Origin: Erwinia aphidicola
GTDB lineage: Bacteria > Pseudomonadota > Gammaproteobacteria > Enterobacterales > Enterobacteriaceae
Assembly (NCBI RefSeq): GCF_024169515.1
Contig: NZ_JAMKCQ010000001.1
Coordinates: forward strand, 310,001 to 374,000
Length of the DNA: 64,000 nucleotides
Direction of reading: 5' to 3'
Position numbers and translations under genes: made by a program. This document shows positions 60,074 through 64,000 of the stretch, piece after piece. Every line of letters starts with the position of its first letter. The first letter of the stretch is position 1. The notes beneath the pieces were generated by a model that saw only the letters and a list, made by a program, of their open reading frames with translations, ran no database searches and was not told the DNA's origin.

Positions 60074-62353
60074 TCAGAGCGGTGCGGTTTGCGCCTCCAC
60101 CACCGCCAGCGCCACCATATTGACGATGCGCCGCACCGAAGAGATCGGCGTCAGCACGTGGACCGGTTTGGCAATCCCCATCAGTACCGGGCCAACCGTC
60201 ACGCCGTCGGAGCAGGAGACGCGCAGCAGGTTGTAGCTGATACGCGCTGCCTCTACGTTCGGCATAATCAGAATGTTGGCCGAGCCTTTTAGCGGGCTGT
60301 CCGGCATCAGATCCTGGCGAATACTCTCCACCAGCGCGGCGTCGCCGTGCATCTCCCCGTCGATTTCCAGATCTGGCGCACGCGCCTTCACCAGCGCCAG
60401 CGTGTCACGCATCTTGCGGGCGGCGGGCGCATCGGAAGCGCCAAAGCTGGAGTGCGACAGCAGGGCGACTTTAGGCTCAATGCCGAAGCGGCGCACGGTT
60501 TCTGCCGCCATCAGCGTCAGCTCGGCCAGCTGTTCCGGGGTCGGGTTTTCGTTGACGTAGGTATCGGCAATAAAAGTATTGCCGCTCGGCAGCTCCAGCG
60601 CATTCATCGCTCCGGCGACTTTCACATCCGCACGGAAGCCAAACAGCTTCTCCACAATGTCGTAATGCTGCTTGTAGTCGCCGACGGTGCCGCAGATCAG
60701 CGCGTCGGCTTCACCGCGATGAACCATAATCGCGCCAATCAGCGTCGGATTACCAATCACCGCCCGCTGCGCCTGCTGCGGTGAAACGCCGCGTCGCTTC
60801 ATGATCTGGTAATACTCGTTCCAGTACTCTTTGAAGCGCGGATCGGATTCGTTGTTCACCACCTCGAAGTCTTTGCCCGCCTCAATTTTCAGCCCCAGCT
60901 TCTGCAAGCGCATCTCGATCACGCTTGGGCGACCAATCAGGATCGGTTTTGCCAGGCCGAGCGTCACCAGCTCCTGCGTGGCGTGCAGCACGCGCGCCTC
61001 CTCCCCTTCGGCCAGCACCACCCGCTTCGGATCCTTACGCGCCTGCGAGAACACCGGTTTCATAAACAGGTTGGTTTTGTAGACGAACTCCATCAGCTTT
61101 TCGCGATAGGCATCGAAGTCGGCAATCGGCCTGCGCGCCACGCCGGACTCCATCGCCGCTTTCGCTACCGCCGGGGCGATCTGCACAATCAGACGCGGAT
61201 CAAACGGTTTGGGGATCAGGTACTCCGGGCCAAACGACAGCTCCTGATCGCCGTAGGCCGAGGCAACCACGTCGCTCTGCTCCGCCAGCGCCAGTTCGGC
61301 AATAGCGTGCACCGCCGCCAGCTTCATCTCCTCGTTAATTGCCGTCGCGCCCACGTCGAGCGCCCCGCGGAAGATAAACGGGAAGCACAGCACGTTATTC
61401 ACCTGGTTGGGGAAGTCCGAGCGGCCGGTGCAGATAATGGCATCCGGGCGCACCTCTTTCGCCAGCGGCGGCAGGATCTCCGGCTCCGGGTTGGCCAGCG
61501 CGAGGATCAGCGGGTCACGCGCCATCCGTTTTACCATCTCCTGAGTCATCACTTTTGGCCCGGAGCAGCCGAGGAAGATATCGGCATCGGCAATCACCTC
61601 GAGCAGGCTGCGCTTGCCGCTGTCGGCTACCGCATAGGCTGCCTTGGTCTGTTCCATGTTGGCGTCACGGCCCTGGTAGATCACCCCTTTTGAATCGCAC
61701 ACCACGATGTTGTGCTTCTGCATACCCAGCGCCACCAGCAGGTTAAGGCAGGCAATGGCAGATGCGCCGGCGCCGGAGACCACCAGCCGCACGTCGGAGA
61801 TGTTTTTCTTCACCACGCGCAGGCCGTTAAGCACCGCGGCGGTACAGATGATCGCCGTGCCGTGCTGATCGTCGTGGAACACCGGGATATTCATGCGCTC
61901 GCGCAGTTTCTTTTCGATGTAGAAGCACTCTGGCGCTTTGATATCCTCCAGATTAATACCGCCAAAAGTCGGCTCCAGCGCCGCCACCACGTCGATCAGC
62001 CTGTCGGGATCCAGCTCGTCCACTTCGATATCAAACACGTCGATCCCGGCGAATTTCTTAAACAGTACGCCCTTCCCCTCCATCACCGGCTTACTCGCCA
62101 GCGCGCCGATATTGCCCAGCCCGAGCACTGCCGTACCGTTGGAGATCACCGCCACCAGGTTGGCACGGGCGGTGTATTTATCCGCCGCCAGCGGATCGGC
62201 GGCAATCTCCAGGCAAGGCGCAGCCACGCCAGGAGAGTAGGCCAGCGCCAGATCGCGCTGGGTGGCGAGCGGCTTAGTCGGGGAAACCTGAATTTTTCCC
62301 GGGACCGGGAACTGATGAAAATCGAGCGCACTCTGTTTTAACTGATCGTCCAT
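60074..62353 (-). CDS. maeB: NADP-dependent malic enzyme MaeB
   Basis: A 759-residue two-domain enzyme (malate to pyruvate + CO2 + NADPH), exactly the E. coli length. The malic-enzyme domain covers about residues 1-420 ([56 protein letters not shown] for NADP); the C-terminal half (about 430-759) is a phosphotransacetylase-like domain (SGVARRPI...[22 protein letters not shown]) that acts as an acetyl-CoA-responsive regulatory module. Start at 62353 has AGGATC 6 bases upstream. Confidence 0.96.
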   Translation of the reverse strand: MDDQLKQSALDFHQFPVPGKIQVSPTKPLATQRDLALAYSPGVAAPCLEIAADPLAADKYTARANLVAVISNGTAVLGLGNIGALASKPVMEGKGVLFKKFAGIDVFDIEVDELDPDRLIDVVAALEPTFGGINLEDIKAPECFYIEKKLRERMNIPVFHDDQHGTAIICTAAVLNGLRVVKKNISDVRLVVSGAGASAIACLNLLVALGMQKHNIVVCDSKGVIYQGRDANMEQTKAAYAVADSGKRSLLEVIADADIFLGCSGPKVMTQEMVKRMARDPLILALANPEPEILPPLAKEVRPDAIICTGRSDFPNQVNNVLCFPFIFRGALDVGATAINEEMKLAAVHAIAELALAEQSDVVASAYGDQELSFGPEYLIPKPFDPRLIVQIAPAVAKAAMESGVARRPIADFDAYREKLMEFVYKTNLFMKPVFSQARKDPKRVVLAEGEEARVLHATQELVTLGLAKPILIGRPSVIEMRLQKLGLKIEAGKDFEVVNNESDPRFKEYWNEYYQIMKRRGVSPQQAQRAVIGNPTLIGAIMVHRGEADALICGTVGDYKQHYDIVEKLFGFRADVKVAGAMNALELPSGNTFIADTYVNENPTPEQLAELTLMAAETVRRFGIEPKVALLSHSSFGASDAPAARKMRDTLALVKARAPDLEIDGEMHGDAALVESIRQDLMPDSPLKGSANILIMPNVEAARISYNLLRVSCSDGVTVGPVLMGIAKPVHVLTPISSVRRIVNMVALAVVEAQTAPL

Positions 62354-62457
62354 TAGCAGGATCCTTTTCTTTTCTGAGGGTACAAACATCCCAGTATAGA
62401 AGGGGCGGACGGGGGAAAAACTTGAGGGAGTGCATAGAATTGGCAATCGCATGATAA

Positions 62458-62485
62458 GGGCCGATCGAAATAGAGGATCGCCCCC
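62458..62485. repeat. REP-like palindrome copy
   Basis: GGGCCGATC-GAAATAGA-GGATCGCCCC: same stem-loop design, one stem mismatch. It abuts the next repeat. Confidence 0.55.
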
Positions 62486-62486
62486 T

Positions 62487-62557
62487 ACAGTAGGGGGTGA
62501 CCCCTGAGGTATCCCCAGAAATAACCTCCATCGCTAAACGTCCGCAAACCGGTCTGA
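62487..62557. repeat. Dispersed repeat, copy inverted relative to 12218
   Basis: Reverse complement reads GCGGACGTTTAGCGATGG and then TTTCTGGGGATACC, the same blocks in the same order as 12225-12262. Also contains its own TAGGGGGTGACCCCTGA inverted pair. Confidence 0.6.
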
Positions 62558-62719
62558 GCTCAGCCTGAGCACGCCGGAACGGCAAAAGACGCTCCCTGCG
62601 GGCCTCGGCACGCGGCATCCCTGCCGCGTGACGTCCGGCTTACCTCAGGCCAAGCTCATCCCCCACTCGCATCGTGCTCGCTGTAAGTTTTAAACCGCGA
62701 CGCTGCGGCTTTGGGTGCA

Positions 62720-62819
62720 AGGAGGGAGGGCTGATTGCAGCAGGCCCACGGCCAGGGATGGCCGTGAGCCAGGCTACAGGGATGTATTCATGCCGGTGCG
62801 GAAAGCAGCCCTCCCTCCT
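62720..62819. repeat. MITE-like element with 14-bp terminal inverted repeats
   Basis: Perfect inverted ends AGGAGGGAGGGCTG (62720-62733) and CAGCCCTCCCTCCT (62806-62819) around an inner palindrome CACGGCC-AGGGAT-GGCCGTG (62747-62766). About 100 bp, no coding capacity. A shortened copy lies at 42838-42906. Confidence 0.7.
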
Positions 62820-62880
62820 GAAACCGGGCACCTGTCATCCCGCAACATTATTCAAATCAATTTTTGTGGGGATACATCAG

Positions 62881-62907
62881 GGGCTGACCCTCTTTTTCGC
62901 TCAGCCC
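62881..62907. repeat. REP-like palindrome, inverted copy
   Basis: Minus strand reads GGGCTGAGC-GAAAAAGAG-GGTCAGCCC, one stem mismatch. It lies 9 bases beyond the end of the SorC gene and may close its transcript. Confidence 0.55.
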
Positions 62908-62915
62908 GCGAAACA

Positions 62916-63878
62916 TTATTTGGTCATATTCAATAACGTACGGATATTCTGTGCGGAAGTGGCAATGATATCGATCGCGCCAGTGCGCAATGCACCGAGA
63001 ATCGCCATCGCTTTGGTGTTTTCGGAGGCGATGGCAATCACGCAGGGAATTTTACGCAGTTCATCAATGCTCAGGCCAATCACCCGATCGTTCATTACCG
63101 TATCCACATGCTGACCGTGCGCGTTGAAGAAGTCATAACCTGCAATGTCACCGATCACGCCCTGATTAAGGCTGGCATCAATGATCTCATGCGGGGTGAA
63201 CCAGCCGAGCTTTACCATATAGCTATTTTCGTTCATATCGCCGATACCGACCAGTGCCACATCCGCCTTACGGGCGCGGTCCAGCGTCTCTTTAATGGTG
63301 CCGTTCTGCATAAAAGCCGCTTTCAACGCCCGGTTTTCCACATAGGCCGGGGCGTAAAGCGTTTCGCTGATCCCGCCAAATTTTTTCGCCAGGCGGCGGC
63401 TAATATGGTCGGCGTTGATGGCATCACCGGGACGGTGGGTGCCGCCAATGCCGCTGATAAAGTGGCAGCTGCGGGTGGGAACGCTGCCAGGGTGGTCCGC
63501 CACCGCCGCGATATTGCGCCCCTGCCCGACCGCCACCACCGCGTTGTCTTTTAGCGACTGCGACAGATGCATCGCCACCAGCGCTGCCACCTGACGGCGC
63601 TGCTCTTCTTCATCCTGATGGTCAAGGGCAATTAGCGCCCGCTGCAGCGGGAAGCGCTCCAGCAGCTGCTGCTCCAGCCGGGTACTGAACACCGGGTGAT
63701 AGCGCACGTTAATCTCAACGATGCCCTCTTCTTTCGCCCGCTTGAGCAGGCGCCCCACTTTAATGCGGGAGATACCAAATTTACGCGCAATCTCTTCCTG
63801 GGTAATTTCATCCTGATAATATGCAACGGCAATTTCCGTCAGCAGTTCAGTGTCCTGAGATAGCGTGTTTTTTTCCAT
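62916..63878 (-). CDS. SorC/DeoR-family sugar-binding transcriptional regulator
   Basis: A 320-residue regulator. The N-terminal HTH is at about residues 22-50 (DEITQEEIARKFGISRIKVGRLLKRAKEEGIVEI) and the SorC-type sugar-phosphate domain follows (VAVGQGRNIAAVAD, SGIGGTHRPGDAINADHISRRLAKKFGG, GIGDMNENSYMVKLGWFTPHEI, MNDRVIGLSIDELRKIPCVIAIASENTKA). LsrR and SorC are relatives. The gene it controls is probably the carbohydrate operon beyond the right edge. Start preceded by a GACTGCCCGG stretch; ribosome site not strong. Confidence 0.88.
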   Translation of the reverse strand: MEKNTLSQDTELLTEIAVAYYQDEITQEEIARKFGISRIKVGRLLKRAKEEGIVEINVRYHPVFSTRLEQQLLERFPLQRALIALDHQDEEEQRRQVAALVAMHLSQSLKDNAVVAVGQGRNIAAVADHPGSVPTRSCHFISGIGGTHRPGDAINADHISRRLAKKFGGISETLYAPAYVENRALKAAFMQNGTIKETLDRARKADVALVGIGDMNENSYMVKLGWFTPHEIIDASLNQGVIGDIAGYDFFNAHGQHVDTVMNDRVIGLSIDELRKIPCVIAIASENTKAMAILGALRTGAIDIIATSAQNIRTLLNMTK

Positions 63879-64000
63879 CCGGGCAGTCGTCTCTCTTGTC
63901 GGTTTGAGGTGCTGGCGCGGAAGAATTCACCGCGCCTCAGGCAACAATTTACACCATTTTTTACTTTGACCGGGCGGATTTCTCTCTCGTCAAATCAGGC
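63879..64000. other. Right-edge region upstream of the SorC gene
   Basis: 122 bases at the window end. GGTTTGAGG near 63901 and an AT-rich TTTTTTACTTTGAC at about 63958 suggest a promoter for the SorC gene or a divergent operon. No gene start was seen within the window. Confidence 0.3.

Larger units (their letters stand above)
62354..62915. other. 562-base gap after maeB, filled with repeats
   Basis: Contains the maeB leader, the REP-like copy at 62458-62485, a repeat matching 12218-12278 (about 62487-62557), a GC-rich stretch (62575-62700) and the MITE-like element (62720-62819). I saw no credible gene here; the reading frames present fall inside the repeats. Confidence 0.7.

Overview
The window is chromosomal DNA from an enterobacterium, most likely Erwiniaceae (Erwinia/Pantoea). 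The gene order follows the Escherichia coli 51-55 minute region closely: alaC, ypdAB, glk, ypeC, mntH, nupC, yfeC, gltX, alaWX-like and valU/lysV-like tRNAs, yfeR/yfeH, ypeB, ligA, zipA, cysZ, cysK, ptsHI-crr, cysMAWTP, yfeXYZ, ypeA, amiA, hemF, maeB. The E. coli backbone is interrupted by accessory blocks. An ipdC gene lies beside glk, an arrangement I recall from Pantoea agglomerans/Erwinia herbicola, which points to a plant-associated lineage. I could not run a search, so the genus is an inference.

Layout. 1-5900: end of a membrane signalling gene, a YhjX-type pyruvate/OFA transporter, an SMP-30 lactonase, small lipoproteins, a membrane protein I do not recognise, a Usp protein and an IclR regulator. 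6057-8692: an EmrB/EmrA-like export pair driven divergently from the IclR gene across duplicated palindromic operators. 8784-18833: the 23-residue protein YpdK, alaC, an acetyltransferase, a DUF1479 oxygenase, the pyruvate two-component system ypdAB, glk, ipdC and an aldo-keto reductase. 19020-22356: ypeC, mntH (two MntR-type boxes and a Fur box) and nupC. 22413-30017: an organosulfur gene island. 30172-34132: six tRNA genes around a formate/nitrite channel, yfeC and gltX. 34133-64000: the cysteine/PTS backbone, ending in maeB and a SorC-type regulator.

How the genes work together. Three themes recur. (1) Pyruvate: ypdAB, its presumed target yhjX with a recognisable YpdB operator, alaC, ipdC, maeB, the PTS (PEP to pyruvate) and glk. 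(2) Sulfur: cysPTWAM, cysZ and cysK for sulfate/thiosulfate assimilation, plus the 22.4-30.0 kb island with two FMN monooxygenases, two sulfonate-type binding proteins, a LysR regulator, a thiol dioxygenase and a four-domain rhodanese. (3) Dispersed small repeats: a covarying palindrome family, a MITE-like element with 14-bp terminal inverted repeats, an ERIC-like element, tandem perfect palindromes and a duplicated tRNA-Lys 3' end.

The strongest candidate for an undescribed system is the sulfur island, especially the translationally overlapping set SsuD-like / SsuA-like / thiol dioxygenase / tetra-rhodanese. It has no permease, ATPase or flavin reductase of its own. I saw no phage, IS transposase or CRISPR array.
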